Part shown: positions 16,406 to 25,565 of the stretch, piece after piece | How positions within the stretch are numbered: position 1 is the first letter of the stretch | Layout of the letters: each line of letters begins with the position of its first letter | Source of the DNA: Candidatus Sumerlaeota bacterium | GTDB lineage: Bacteria; Sumerlaeota; Sumerlaeia; MWCT01; JAUWMI01 | Direction of reading: 5' to 3' | Length of the DNA: 40,179 nt | Assembly: GCA_030613245.1 (NCBI GenBank) | Contig: JAUWMI010000039.1 | Span: forward strand, 1-40,179 | The notes under the pieces: generated by a model | The model's database searches: none | The model's input: only the letters and a program-made list of their open reading frames with translations | What the model was told of the DNA's origin: nothing | Translations under genes and position numbers: made by a program

Positions 16406-17143
16406 ATGCTAAAGGAAAAAGTCGCAATTGTGACCGGAGCAGGTCAAGGCATTGGCCGCGCTATCGCCCATACACTGGCATGCCACGGGTCAGCGGTGGT
16501 ACTCTGTGACATTGTGAAAGAGAACGTCGAGGCCGTAGAGAAGGAACTCAAGGAAAAAGAGTATACTGTGCTGGCGGTGCTGTGCAATGTGTCAGATTAT
16601 AACGCGTGCGAGGCGATGGTGAAAACGACATTAGAGAAATTCGGACGCGTAGATATTCTGGTGAACAACGCTGGCATTACGCGCGACCGGCTGCTGATGA
16701 AGATGACAGAAGAGGACTGGGATGCGGTGATGACCGTAAATCTCAAAAGTGTCTTCAACTGTTCTAAAGCGGTCTGCCGTACTATGTTCAAACAGCGCTG
16801 CGGATGCATTATCAATATATCCTCGATTGTGGGTCTCACTGGCAATATCGGCCAAGCCAACTATGCGGCGAGCAAAGCCGGTATCATAGGGCTGACAAAA
16901 ACCCTGGCCAAGGAATTTGCCTTGCGCAACATCACAGTTAATGCCGTAGCGCCTGGATTTATCAAGACTCGGATGACCGAGGTCTTGTCGGTCAGCGCAA
17001 GAGCGGAATTGCAAAGTCATATACCCCTGCGGCGGCTAGGCGAGCCTGAAGACGTAGCAAATGCCGTGCTCTTTCTGGCATCCCCTTCGGCCTCCTACAT
17101 TACCGGACAGGTGCTTCAGATAGACGGAGGAATGGTAATATGA
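16406..17143 (+). CDS. fabG: 3-oxoacyl-ACP reductase (FabG)
   Basis: 245 aa. It is a classical short-chain dehydrogenase: TGAGQGIGRA for NADPH, NNAG at 87-90, and catalytic S140, Y153, K157 (YAASK), each two residues beyond the E. coli FabG numbering. The IDGGMVI end is usual. The ATG at 16406 is chosen because AGGAG ends 7 nt upstream; a GTG one codon earlier (16403) is less well spaced. It reduces the keto product of each elongation cycle. Confidence 0.96.
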   Translation: MLKEKVAIVTGAGQGIGRAIAHTLACHGSAVVLCDIVKENVEAVEKELKEKEYTVLAVLCNVSDYNACEAMVKTTLEKFGRVDILVNNAGITRDRLLMKMTEEDWDAVMTVNLKSVFNCSKAVCRTMFKQRCGCIINISSIVGLTGNIGQANYAASKAGIIGLTKTLAKEFALRNITVNAVAPGFIKTRMTEVLSVSARAELQSHIPLRRLGEPEDVANAVLFLASPSASYITGQVLQIDGGMVI

Positions 17144-17221
17144 AAAGAGGTGGGGTGGATGAGGGTCAGGATCGGCGTTATGAGTCTACGAAAAATTCTC
17201 TCTGGTTGTATCATTTTTTGC

Positions 17222-17251
17222 TTGCAATGCTGACGACCAAGTGGGTATAGA
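17222..17251 (+). promoter_or_regulatory. Candidate promoter of acpP
   Basis: TTGCAA (17222-17227), 18-bp spacer, TATAGA (17246-17251), about 58 bp before the acpP start. Bacteria often give acpP its own promoter because ACP is needed in excess, but this call is only a consensus match. Confidence 0.35.
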
Positions 17252-17308
17252 TTTTGATAATTTCACTGAATACGGTGAGGTTGGGTGTATGAGGAGGTGA
17301 GCGGCTTA

Positions 17309-17542
17309 ATGTTGGCAGTGGAAGAGAAAGTAAAAAGCATCGTAGTGAACCAGCTCGGCGTGAATGAAGAAGAGGTGACCAAGGAGGCTTCCTTTGTAGA
17401 AGATTTGGGTGCTGATTCGCTGGACATCGTAGAGTTGGTGATGGCGTTGGAAGAGGAATTTGGCATTGAAATTCCGGATGAGGAAGCCGAGAAAATTCGC
17501 ACGGTTGGGGAGGCAATCACCTTTATCGAAGCAAAGTCGTAA
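17309..17542 (+). CDS. acpP: Acyl carrier protein
   Basis: 77 aa. The phosphopantetheine attachment site is S37 in [11 protein letters not shown], in the usual strongly acidic helix. ATG 17309 is chosen because GAGGAGGTGA (17291-17300) sits 8 nt upstream; a GTG at 17285 in the same frame would swallow that site. ACP carries the growing acyl chain for all fab enzymes here. It has an unusually strong ribosome binding site compared with its neighbours, consistent with high expression. Confidence 0.97.
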   Translation: MLAVEEKVKSIVVNQLGVNEEEVTKEASFVEDLGADSLDIVELVMALEEEFGIEIPDEEAEKIRTVGEAITFIEAKS

Positions 17543-17853
17543 GCCGGCGAATAGCGGTTCTCGCTTGTAAAGGATGCTCCCCTTTTAGTAGCCAATGTGT
17601 ATGGCTCAACGGAGATTGTGCTTAAGGGTGTCCATCTCTTCTTAGCAGATATGCGGAATAGCGTCTGATTACAAAGTACTGGTAAGCGCAGAAGTTCATC
17701 CCGGAAAAGTCCTTCCGTTACGGCCCAAAGAAGGAATTTTTTATGGGCTGGCTTCTCGTAGCTGGCCCTGTTGAATCACGGCTGGGAAAGCGCACAAGGA
17801 GCTGCACGCATGGGTGCATGAGACTTTGCTAAAATGCCAGGGTGAGAAACACG
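17543..17853 (+). other. acpP-fabF intergenic region with a weak terminator-like hairpin
   Basis: 311 bp without a coding frame. TCCTTC (17710-17715) pairs with GAAGGA (17730-17735), and six T residues follow (17737-17742), which could attenuate read-through from acpP. TGCTAAAAT at 17828-17835 looks like an extended -10 but would start transcription nearly at fabF. Such attenuation would keep ACP above FabF, but both elements are weak. Confidence 0.35.
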
Positions 17854-19116
17854 ATGAACATGATGGAGAAAAAGCGAGTCGTTATAACAGGAATCGGAGC
17901 CATAACCCCCATTGGGCTAACCGCTCGGGAATTCTGGAACAATCTTGTTGCAGGGAAAAATGGGGTTGGTGCAATTACGCACTTCGATGCGTCGAGCTAC
18001 AGCACGAAGATTGCGGCAGAGGTGAAGGGGTTCAACCCGGAAGATCACTTCGATCGCAAGGAGTCACGGAAGCTTGATCACTTTGTTCGCTTTGCAGTGG
18101 TTGCGGCGCGCGAAACGATGGCCGACTCAGGTCTCAATATATCTGAGGAGGATCCAAATCATATCGGCGTCATCGTCGGAGCTGGCATTGGTGGAATTGG
18201 CTATATCGAAGAACAGCATCTTGTGCTGATGAAAAAGGGTGCAAGGCGCGTATCTCCATTTCTGATTCCCAAAATCATAGCAAATATGGCGCCGGGCCAG
18301 ATAGCGATTTATCTAGGTTTGAAGGGGCCAAACACTGCGGTTGTGACCGCCTGTGCGTCGGGCTCTCATGCCATTGGCGATGCCTTTAAGATCATACAGC
18401 GGGGCGACGCAGTGGCTATGCTCGCTGGCGGTACTGAAGCTGCGATCAGCCCACTGGGAGTTGCGGGATTCTGCAATATGCAGGCCTTGTCCCAGCGTAA
18501 CGATGAACCGGAAAAGGCGAGCCGGCCATTCGATGCCCAGCGGGATGGCTTCATTATGGCCGAAGGAGCAGGTATCGTTTTCCTGGAGGAGTTAGAGCAT
18601 GCGCTCAAGCGGAAGGCAAGAATTTACTGCGAGATCGCTGGCTATGGACTGACCGCCGATGCTTTCCACATTACCGCACCATCGCCAGACGGAGAAGGTG
18701 CAGCGTTGGCCATGAAAATGGCGCTTGACGATGCTGGTCTCAGGCTCGAAGAAGTTGACTACGTCAACGCCCACGGCACCTCAACCCCTCTGAACGATAA
18801 GTTAGAGACTCAGGCCATCAAAACCCTGTTTGGCGAGCATGCCTATAAAATGGCAATCAGCTCAAACAAATCTATGGTCGGCCATCTCCTGGGGGCAGCT
18901 GGCGGCACAGAGGCCATAGCCACCGCCCTGACCATCACCGAAGGCATTATCCCACCTACGACTAACTACGAGAACCCCGATCCAGAATGCGATCTGGATT
19001 ACGTGCCGAATGCCGCGAGAAAAGCCAACGTGCGGATAGCCATCAGCAACTCGATGGGCTTCGGCGGCCATAACTGCACAATTGTATTTAAGAAATTTGA
19101 AGACCGTCGCCCATGA
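17854..19116 (+). CDS. fabF: Beta-ketoacyl-ACP synthase II (FabF)
   Basis: 420 aa from ATG 17854, with AGGGTGAG ending 7 nt upstream; GTG 17842 and ATGs at 17860 and 17863 are alternatives. The Cys-His-His active site is C167 ([10 protein letters not shown]), H307 ([11 protein letters not shown]) and H344 ([11 protein letters not shown]). It elongates acyl-ACP with malonyl-ACP. The end [14 protein letters not shown] is standard. The stop is one base before the rnc ATG. Confidence 0.97.
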   Translation: MNMMEKKRVVITGIGAITPIGLTAREFWNNLVAGKNGVGAITHFDASSYSTKIAAEVKGFNPEDHFDRKESRKLDHFVRFAVVAARETMADSGLNISEEDPNHIGVIVGAGIGGIGYIEEQHLVLMKKGARRVSPFLIPKIIANMAPGQIAIYLGLKGPNTAVVTACASGSHAIGDAFKIIQRGDAVAMLAGGTEAAISPLGVAGFCNMQALSQRNDEPEKASRPFDAQRDGFIMAEGAGIVFLEELEHALKRKARIYCEIAGYGLTADAFHITAPSPDGEGAALAMKMALDDAGLRLEEVDYVNAHGTSTPLNDKLETQAIKTLFGEHAYKMAISSNKSMVGHLLGAAGGTEAIATALTITEGIIPPTTNYENPDPECDLDYVPNAARKANVRIAISNSMGFGGHNCTIVFKKFEDRRP

Positions 19117-19117
19117 C

Positions 19118-19828
19118 ATGAATACTGAGAGGGAGAAATCGCTCCGGACATTCCTCGCGCAATACAATCTCACACCGTCATCACTCGATGTCATTCACCA
19201 GGCCTTCCTTCACCGATCCTACGCGTACGAATACGGACTGACATGTGACAATGAACGCCTTGAGTTTCTCGGTGACGCTGTTCTTGCCTTTATGGTTGTG
19301 AAGTATCTTTACCTCAATTTCCCTGAATACGATGAAGGCGAGCTTTCGAAGTTGAAAGCGCGGCTGGTGAGCCGCTCGGTTCTGGGGCGGCGTGCGGAGG
19401 AAATGGAATTAGGCCCGCTGCTGCTCCTTGGGAAAGGAGAGGAACAGGCTGGAGGGCGCAAACGACCAGTCTTGTTGGGCTCGGTGTTGGAAGCGCTGAT
19501 TGGTGCCCTGTTTCTGACCGCCGGCTTCGAGGTGGTGAATGAGTTCATTCTAACTCATATTATCGAGCCAGCTGCCACGCTAATTCATCGCAAGGATTTC
19601 ATTGACTATAAGTCGAAGCTGCAAGAGCTTGTGCAAAAGCACTACCAGGGGATTCCCCGCTACCATACGGTCAGCGAGTGGGGGCCGGATCATCAGAAAC
19701 AATTCAAAGTCGAGGTCATTGTTAATGGCAAAACCCTTGGCCAGGGGCTGGGAAGTCGAAAGAAAACAGCCGAGAACCTCGCGGCCAAGGAAGCGCTGGA
19801 AAAGATTCAAACGCAACAATCAGACTAA
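19118..19828 (+). CDS. rnc: Ribonuclease III, with Ser at a normally Asp metal-ligand position
   Basis: 236 aa. The signature NERLEFLGDAVL supplies E46, E49 and D53, and a full double-stranded RNA-binding domain (about 162-232: DYKSKLQELVQKHY through KKTAENLAAKEAL) follows. The second acidic block reads LLGSVLEALIGA where most bacterial enzymes have LADxxEALIGA: the Glu (E125, E. coli E117) is kept, but the position of E. coli D114 is S122. That could lower or alter metal-dependent cleavage. ATG 19118 is chosen; an in-frame TTG at 19082 inside fabF is unlikely. The gene follows fabF by one base, a frequent arrangement, and processes rRNA and other duplex RNAs. Confidence 0.93.
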   Translation: MNTEREKSLRTFLAQYNLTPSSLDVIHQAFLHRSYAYEYGLTCDNERLEFLGDAVLAFMVVKYLYLNFPEYDEGELSKLKARLVSRSVLGRRAEEMELGPLLLLGKGEEQAGGRKRPVLLGSVLEALIGALFLTAGFEVVNEFILTHIIEPAATLIHRKDFIDYKSKLQELVQKHYQGIPRYHTVSEWGPDHQKQFKVEVIVNGKTLGQGLGSRKKTAENLAAKEALEKIQTQQSD

Positions 19829-19997
19829 TGAGCGCGTCAGAGCGATTGAAATTCTGCAATCAGGCGTCTTGCGTATTTCCCTCGGCTTCGAATTGAGGCA
19901 ATCGTCTGCGCAGACAGGCCATGGGATATGCCTGGCATTGAGCTTGCGACCGTTGCTCAGGAGAAAACGCGTACTTCGTATGTTGAGCTAATGTACC

Positions 19998-21032
19998 ATG
20001 AAAACACGAGCGATCATTCCCATCTTTCTTGCGAGAAAAGGATGTGCAGAGCGGTGCATCTTCTGCAACCAGCAGATCCTCACTGACACGGACGAGCCGT
20101 TAGAACCGGACCAGGTAGAAGAATACCTTGCCGACTGCTTACAGCGAGTAAAGCATTTGACCTCCCGTCGTGTGGAAGTTGCCTTTTACGGCGGAAATTT
20201 TACAGGACTCCCGCGAGAAGAACAAGAAGCGTATTTTTGCGCTGTGGCAGCATTTCGTGCGGACAGTCGAGTCGCAGCAATTCGGATTTCGACCAGGCCG
20301 GATTACATCAGTCAAGACATTCTCGAGCTGGCCTTGGGCTATGGCGTGCGCGTCATTGAGCTAGGTGTCCAATCCATGGACCAGGAGGTTCTTCGTTCGT
20401 CTGGGAGATCATATACGCCGGCAGAGGTACAGAGCGCAGTGCGTGCGATTCAAGCAATGGGCATTGATGTAGGCATTCATCTGATGCCAGGGCTGCCGGA
20501 AGATACTGTGGCGAAATGCCTTCAGAGCGCTGAGGAGATTATCCAGCTCCGACCGGCCTTTGTGCGTATTCATCCAACCCTGGTGCTACGAGATACCGTG
20601 CTGGCAACGCTCTATCGGGAAGGAAAGTACGTTCCATGGCCAGAGGGACACATTATTGAGATTATCAAGGCCTTGCTCAAGCGGTTCCGCGCGGCAGGCA
20701 TCCCTGTGGCACGGATCGGCTTGCAGCCATCTGCTGCTCTGCGTAATCCCGAGAACGTTCTCGCAGGTTACAACCATCCTGCTCTGCGTGAACTCTGCGA
20801 ATCGCTCATCTTCGGGGAAAAAATGCGCCTGATAGCTGCCCCGCCTGCCGGAGAGACAGGTCAAACTGACCAGCCCTTGAGATTTGTCGTTCACCCACAG
20901 GATCTGTCGAAAGCCCTCGGATATGAAAAAGAAAACTTGAAAATGCTCCGAAACCTATATAGAGAAAGTACTATTGTGGTTGAAACAAGCCCAGAAATAG
21001 CTAGAGGAAGTGTGAAACTTCGGCAAGGATAA
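19998..21032 (+). CDS. Elp3-like radical SAM protein without acetyltransferase domain
   Basis: 344 aa. GCAERCIFCNQQ near the N-terminus gives the CX3CX2C cluster C16, C20, C23. FYGGNFTGL (near 63-71), IRISTRPDYI, VRVIELGVQSM and GIHLMPGLPEDT are the Elp3/HemN-type radical SAM barrel signatures. The C-terminal GNAT domain of true Elp3 is missing and is replaced by about 100 residues. I recall genes of this class next to rnc in several Gram-positives, which matches here; the substrate (probably tRNA) is unproven. A 169-bp gap precedes it, and the Shine-Dalgarno is weak. rfbD follows 5 bp later. Confidence 0.82.
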   Translation: MKTRAIIPIFLARKGCAERCIFCNQQILTDTDEPLEPDQVEEYLADCLQRVKHLTSRRVEVAFYGGNFTGLPREEQEAYFCAVAAFRADSRVAAIRISTRPDYISQDILELALGYGVRVIELGVQSMDQEVLRSSGRSYTPAEVQSAVRAIQAMGIDVGIHLMPGLPEDTVAKCLQSAEEIIQLRPAFVRIHPTLVLRDTVLATLYREGKYVPWPEGHIIEIIKALLKRFRAAGIPVARIGLQPSAALRNPENVLAGYNHPALRELCESLIFGEKMRLIAAPPAGETGQTDQPLRFVVHPQDLSKALGYEKENLKMLRNLYRESTIVVETSPEIARGSVKLRQG

Positions 21033-21037
21033 GGGAT

Positions 21038-21931
21038 ATGCAACGAGTGTTCATTACCGGTTCTGATGGGATGTTGGGAAGCGACATTGTTAGAGAGCTG
21101 AGGAAGAAAAAGGAGTATCAGCTTGTCTGCTCGACTATCGCAGACATGGACATTACGGATTTACGCGCGGTAATGAATGCTTTGGCGCGGTCGCGGCCCG
21201 ACGTACTGATACACACGGCTGGCTATACAGGAGTGGACCTCGCCCAGCGCGAGCAAGAACTGTGCTTTGCTATTAACGCTGAAGGAACGAAAAACCTGGC
21301 TTTCTTCTGCCGCGAGCTGGATATCCAGATGATCTATATCAGCACTGATTACGTGTTTGATGGAAAGAAGAAAAAGCCCTACGTGGAAACCGATCCACCG
21401 CATCCGATCAACACGTATGGCACCTCGAAGCTGAAAGGCGAAGAGCATGTCCAGACGCTGCTGACGAACTACAAAATCATCCGGACCTCCTGGCTGATCG
21501 GGTTACACGGCTTACATGGGAAGAACTTTGTGGAAACAATTCTCAGTACAGCCAGTCGTAAAAGCCGGCTCTCTGTGGTCAATGATCAGATCGGGAAACC
21601 GACGTTCACTTTCCATCTTGCCCAGCAGATTGAACTCATGCTTTCAGTGAACGCATCGGGTATTTTTCATATTACCAATGATGGGATCTGCTCCTGGTAT
21701 GAGTTTTCCAGGCGCATCATTGATCTGAGCCAGCTCCGCAACGTCACGATTAAGCCGATTACAAGCAAGGAGTTTCGTAGCTTGGCAAAGCGGCCGGCGA
21801 ATTCGACGCTTGAGAATGCCCGGTTGCAAGAATTGAAAATCCCTCTGCTGCCTCACTGGGAAGAAGGGCTGAAAGAATACCTCCGACGGCGAAAACTCAA
21901 GGCCGCCTCGTCAGTTTCAGAAGGTAGCTGA
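21038..21931 (+). CDS. rfbD: dTDP-4-dehydrorhamnose reductase-like (RfbD) short-chain reductase
   Basis: 297 aa. It has a Rossmann start FITGSDGMLG, the block STDYVFDG (102-109) and the catalytic YxxxK at Y127/K131 (YGTSK). The domain GKPTFTFHLAQQI and GIFHITNDGICSWYEF are typical of RfbD, which makes dTDP-rhamnose for cell-surface glycans. The other dTDP-rhamnose genes (rfbA, rfbB, rfbC) are not in the window, so the exact nucleotide-sugar substrate is inferred. It is probably co-transcribed with the radical SAM gene 5 bp upstream; AAGGG precedes the ATG. Confidence 0.87.
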   Translation: MQRVFITGSDGMLGSDIVRELRKKKEYQLVCSTIADMDITDLRAVMNALARSRPDVLIHTAGYTGVDLAQREQELCFAINAEGTKNLAFFCRELDIQMIYISTDYVFDGKKKKPYVETDPPHPINTYGTSKLKGEEHVQTLLTNYKIIRTSWLIGLHGLHGKNFVETILSTASRKSRLSVVNDQIGKPTFTFHLAQQIELMLSVNASGIFHITNDGICSWYEFSRRIIDLSQLRNVTIKPITSKEFRSLAKRPANSTLENARLQELKIPLLPHWEEGLKEYLRRRKLKAASSVSEGS

Positions 21932-22104
21932 TAATCGGCTTTGTATCTGTTTCACCAGCAAGCCACGGCCACCATTTGGATTCTCACACACCAACAATCT
22001 GAAGGTCACACCACTAGCTCCCCCAGGATGCGTGCGATGATGGGAGTTAAGCAAACTAGGTTAGACAAAATGAAGGTAAATCTTCAATAGCGGAAGGGCG
22101 AACA

Positions 22105-23916
22105 ATGGGGCTCGATTCGGCAATACAGGCGCGCGTACAAGAATGGCTTGGCCCGGAGTATGACGAGGCAACCCGTGAGGAGTTGCAGGCCTTGATCAAT
22201 ACGGGCAACACCGAGGAGCTGGTTGATCGGTTTGGCGCCTACCTGGAGTTCGGCACCGGTGGATTGCGGGGCATCATGGGTGCTGGAACGAACCGGATGA
22301 ACGTATACGTGGTGGCCAAAGCAACCCAGGGCCTGGCCAATCATCTTGTTAAGGAGTGCCAAGGGCGCGATTGCATCTCAGTTGTTGTGTCGTACGACAA
22401 CCGGAGGCACTCGCTTGATTTTGCCAGAGAAACCGCCAGCGTTCTGGCAGGCAATGGCATTCACGTCTTTCTCTTTGAGACGCTCCATCCCATTCCTGTG
22501 CTTTCGTTTGCAGTGCGGTATCTTGATAGCGCGGCAGGCGTGATGATTACCGCCAGCCATAATCCAAAGGAGTACAATGGGTATAAGGTATACTGGGACG
22601 ATGGAGCCCAGATAGTTCCGCCTCACGACACGAAAATTATTGCAGAGGTGCAGCGCATCGGATCGCTCAAGGCAGTAAAGAAGATGGCATTTCAAGAAGC
22701 GATGGAAAAGGGCCTGATCACTATGCTGGGTGATGACATTGACCAGGCCTACCTGGCAGCCATTCGTCCGATGTCGTTAAATGCGGCGCTCGTAAAACGC
22801 CACGCTAGCGACCTTTCCATTGTCTACACGCCGCTTCACGGCACCGGCATTACCGTCGTGCCCAGGGCACTAAAGGCCTGGGGATTCCAGAATGTGAGCA
22901 TTTGTGAAGAGCAAGCCGAGCCTGATGGGAATTTCCCCACCATCAAGTCGCCGAATCCAGAGGAATCAGCAGCCCTGGCACTTGCCACTCGATTCGCGAA
23001 GAAGCGCAAGGCAGACCTTGTACTTGCCACTGATCCGGATGCTGACCGCCTAGGCATAGCTGTGCGAAAAGGGACAGACGACTACGTGCTGCTCACTGGA
23101 AATCAGGTGGCCGCGCTCTTGGCCTACTATCTGCTCGACCAGCTGCACGAAAACGGCCGACTTCCTCCCAACGCAGCAGTGGTAAAAACGATTGTCACCA
23201 CGGAACTCATCACTGCTATCTGCACAGCCTACCGAACGGAAGTGGTCAATGTGCTGACCGGATTTAAATGGATCGGGCAGCAGATTCGGTTATGGGAAGA
23301 CGTTGCTGAACGCAGAGAGGATCGGAAGGCATTCATTCTGGGCGTTGAGGAGAGCTATGGCTACCTGATCGGCACACACGCGCGCGATAAGGACGCTGTT
23401 ATTTGTGCATGTATGGTCGCCGAGATGGCATCGTGGGCAAAAGCGAGAGGCCAAACCTTAGTCCAGGTCCTCGACGATCTGCTGTGTCGGTTTGGCGTCT
23501 TTCATGAAGCCCAACACTCAATCACAGCCACTGGCCCGGCGGGTTTGCAGCGTATTCAGACCATCATGGAGACGCTGCGGAGTACTCCGCCTGTTCATAT
23601 TGGCGAATTGCCCGTGATTCGGGTCAGCGATGTCAAGAGGGGCTGCGTGATTGATCGCCAGAGCGGACGTATTGTTGAACATATAACCCTGCCAAAATCT
23701 GACGTCCTCTGTTTTCACTTTGCTGGTAAGAGTCAGGTCGTGGTCCGACCATCCGGGACCGAGCCAAAAATAAAGTTTTACTTTATGCTGAACGATACCA
23801 AGGCCCTGCCAATCACCTCGGAAGCCGAATTGCAGAAGCGCAAGGCTGCTCTCGAGAAGCTCACGCACGACACTATCACGGCGTTCTGCGGCCTCATTGA
23901 TTCGATCGCCGACTAG
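22105..23916 (+). CDS. Phosphoglucomutase/phosphomannomutase (alpha-D-phosphohexomutase family)
   Basis: 603 aa, the long PGM2/PgcA-like form. Active-site Ser is S151 in TASHNPKEYNGYK; the metal-binding DPDADR is at 310-315; the sugar-binding EESYG and the C-terminal phosphate loop VRPSGTEPKIKFYF are present. It interconverts hexose 1- and 6-phosphates, linking glycolysis to nucleotide-sugar supply for the nearby glycosyltransferases. GGAAGGG precedes the ATG. It is separated from rfbD by 173 bp and ends 37 bp from the convergent wzz-like gene. Confidence 0.93.
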   Translation: MGLDSAIQARVQEWLGPEYDEATREELQALINTGNTEELVDRFGAYLEFGTGGLRGIMGAGTNRMNVYVVAKATQGLANHLVKECQGRDCISVVVSYDNRRHSLDFARETASVLAGNGIHVFLFETLHPIPVLSFAVRYLDSAAGVMITASHNPKEYNGYKVYWDDGAQIVPPHDTKIIAEVQRIGSLKAVKKMAFQEAMEKGLITMLGDDIDQAYLAAIRPMSLNAALVKRHASDLSIVYTPLHGTGITVVPRALKAWGFQNVSICEEQAEPDGNFPTIKSPNPEESAALALATRFAKKRKADLVLATDPDADRLGIAVRKGTDDYVLLTGNQVAALLAYYLLDQLHENGRLPPNAAVVKTIVTTELITAICTAYRTEVVNVLTGFKWIGQQIRLWEDVAERREDRKAFILGVEESYGYLIGTHARDKDAVICACMVAEMASWAKARGQTLVQVLDDLLCRFGVFHEAQHSITATGPAGLQRIQTIMETLRSTPPVHIGELPVIRVSDVKRGCVIDRQSGRIVEHITLPKSDVLCFHFAGKSQVVVRPSGTEPKIKFYFMLNDTKALPITSEAELQKRKAALEKLTHDTITAFCGLIDSIAD

Positions 23917-23919
23917 TAG

Positions 23920-23951
23920 TGCAGCGCAGTGGTAACCACCAGAATGCTGCA
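23920..23951. terminator. Hairpin in the convergent gap (possible bidirectional terminator)
   Basis: TGCAGC (23920-23925) pairs with GCTGCA (23946-23951), and inside it GTGGT (23929-23933) pairs with ACCAC (23935-23939). It fills the 37-bp gap between two convergent genes. No T tract is present on either side, so the terminator role is only positional. Confidence 0.35.
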
Positions 23952-23953
23952 TC

Positions 23954-25369
23954 CTACCCTTGCTTCCGTGTCAACCGTTCTGCATCTTCAAGATACTTGT
24001 GCAAAACCACCAGCAAGCAAGATAGGAGAAATCCCAGCACTCCTACGATCAGGCAGGTTAAGGTCTTTTTGGGGTAGGTACGCAAATCAGGTAGTGCTGC
24101 GGCAGCTAGAATCCGAACGTCGCCAGCTTCAGACTTATTGGAAGGGCTGCCCGCATAGATACCCGCCTCAAGATCAGCCTGGTTCTTGACATCGGAAATG
24201 AGACGGTAGTTGTCACGTAAAGTCTGGACTTCACGGTCGAGTCTTGAGTACTGCTGATCGAGGCGTGCAACGTCTTGCTGCAACTGAGTAATTTCCTTTT
24301 CTGCTGTGACAATCTTTTCAACCAGTACGCGGCGTTCTGCACGGCTGGCTTCGAGTTCCTTAAGGTTGATCGCTGCCATTTCTTTAAGGCTGATGTAGAG
24401 CGGATTCAACACTTCGCTGTAGGCCTCTTGCTCAAGCAGCTTCTGAATCTCGTCCTGACTCAGTTTGGTGGATAACAGCCGGAAAATCGCTGCATCATCT
24501 GGTCGCCCCTCGAGTTTGACGATTTGCTTTTCCTCATCGAGGAGTTTGTCCATAAGTTGTTTCACGGCCTCGCGCTTTGCAATGTCAACATCCAGCTCAG
24601 CAAGACGTGTCTTTAAACCGGGACCCTGTGGCAGTTGCGGCTCGCGCACCTGAATCTCAACCTGCTGGGACGTCCGCCACCTATAGTAGTAGTGAACCGG
24701 CTTTTGAAAATCATACTCAACTGGTGCCGGAGCAAGCATATTTTCCTTATCGGTCAGCTCCTTGATCTTGTATGGGAGTTGCCATCTGACCTGGGTGTGC
24801 TGCTCTTCCAGAGCCTTGAGTTTCTCCTGGATTGTCTCGATCTGCTTTTCGCAGACCTGGCTGGCGTAAAGCGCCTCATTTGGAATAATATTGCCGTGAT
24901 TTTCAATGAACAGACCAGTCCAGAGGTCCATGAGATCCTTTGCATCCTGCGGAGATTCGGCCTGCACTGAAAGCTCAAGCACAGGTGAGTAATCGCGCTT
25001 TACGGACGTATCCTGTACGATCTCCGTTTCCACACTAAATGCCCGGCGGAATTCTTCCAGCTTGATGCCCGAGATATTGCGCATCACCTCAAATCCGTCC
25101 TTCACCTGTTTGATGAGATCGTCGCTCAAAAGAATAACCTCATAAGTCGGTGGCTTAATCTCCTCGCGTTCTGAATCGGTGTAGCTCGGCTTTTGCTTGA
25201 CTAATACCTGCGCCGTTGCCTCGTAGACCTCTTTGGCGATAAACTGCACATAGATTGCTGCCGCAAACATCGCCACCAGCGCACCGGCAAGAATCTTATA
25301 CCGACTTCTCCATAACCGCACCATATAGGAGGCAAAAGTGATTTCACTCTCGCGTTCGGATATTTCCAT
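23954..25369 (-). CDS. Wzz/GumC-type polysaccharide chain-length or co-polymerase protein
   Basis: 471 aa. It has the two-helix topology of the family: cytoplasmic N-terminus with TM about 27-47 (ILAGALVAMFAAAIYVQFIA), a large periplasmic part with predicted coiled coils (about 165-215 and 335-405), and TM about 437-457 close to a short basic C-terminus. The Wzz domain covers about 12-130. No Walker motifs follow, so it is not fused to a tyrosine kinase. It should set glycan chain length or help export together with the WecA-like transferase 196 bp upstream. GAGGGG precedes the ATG. Confidence 0.85.
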   Translation of the reverse strand: MEISERESEITFASYMVRLWRSRYKILAGALVAMFAAAIYVQFIAKEVYEATAQVLVKQKPSYTDSEREEIKPPTYEVILLSDDLIKQVKDGFEVMRNISGIKLEEFRRAFSVETEIVQDTSVKRDYSPVLELSVQAESPQDAKDLMDLWTGLFIENHGNIIPNEALYASQVCEKQIETIQEKLKALEEQHTQVRWQLPYKIKELTDKENMLAPAPVEYDFQKPVHYYYRWRTSQQVEIQVREPQLPQGPGLKTRLAELDVDIAKREAVKQLMDKLLDEEKQIVKLEGRPDDAAIFRLLSTKLSQDEIQKLLEQEAYSEVLNPLYISLKEMAAINLKELEASRAERRVLVEKIVTAEKEITQLQQDVARLDQQYSRLDREVQTLRDNYRLISDVKNQADLEAGIYAGSPSNKSEAGDVRILAAAALPDLRTYPKKTLTCLIVGVLGFLLSCLLVVLHKYLEDAERLTRKQG

Positions 25370-25565
25370 AGCACAATCCCCTCTGGATAATACTTTGCAA
25401 CTTCACTGCGGCCACCATCGCAGCACTACATCTCCGGCACCGCAAAGAAATCTGTGACCGGCCTGGTAGAATCAAACCCTTCTTCCACACTACGGTTAGG
25501 CCGAGGATACGCCTCGATTCGAGATATTGTCAATGCTTAATCATATCAGAGCGATCATGTCGCAG

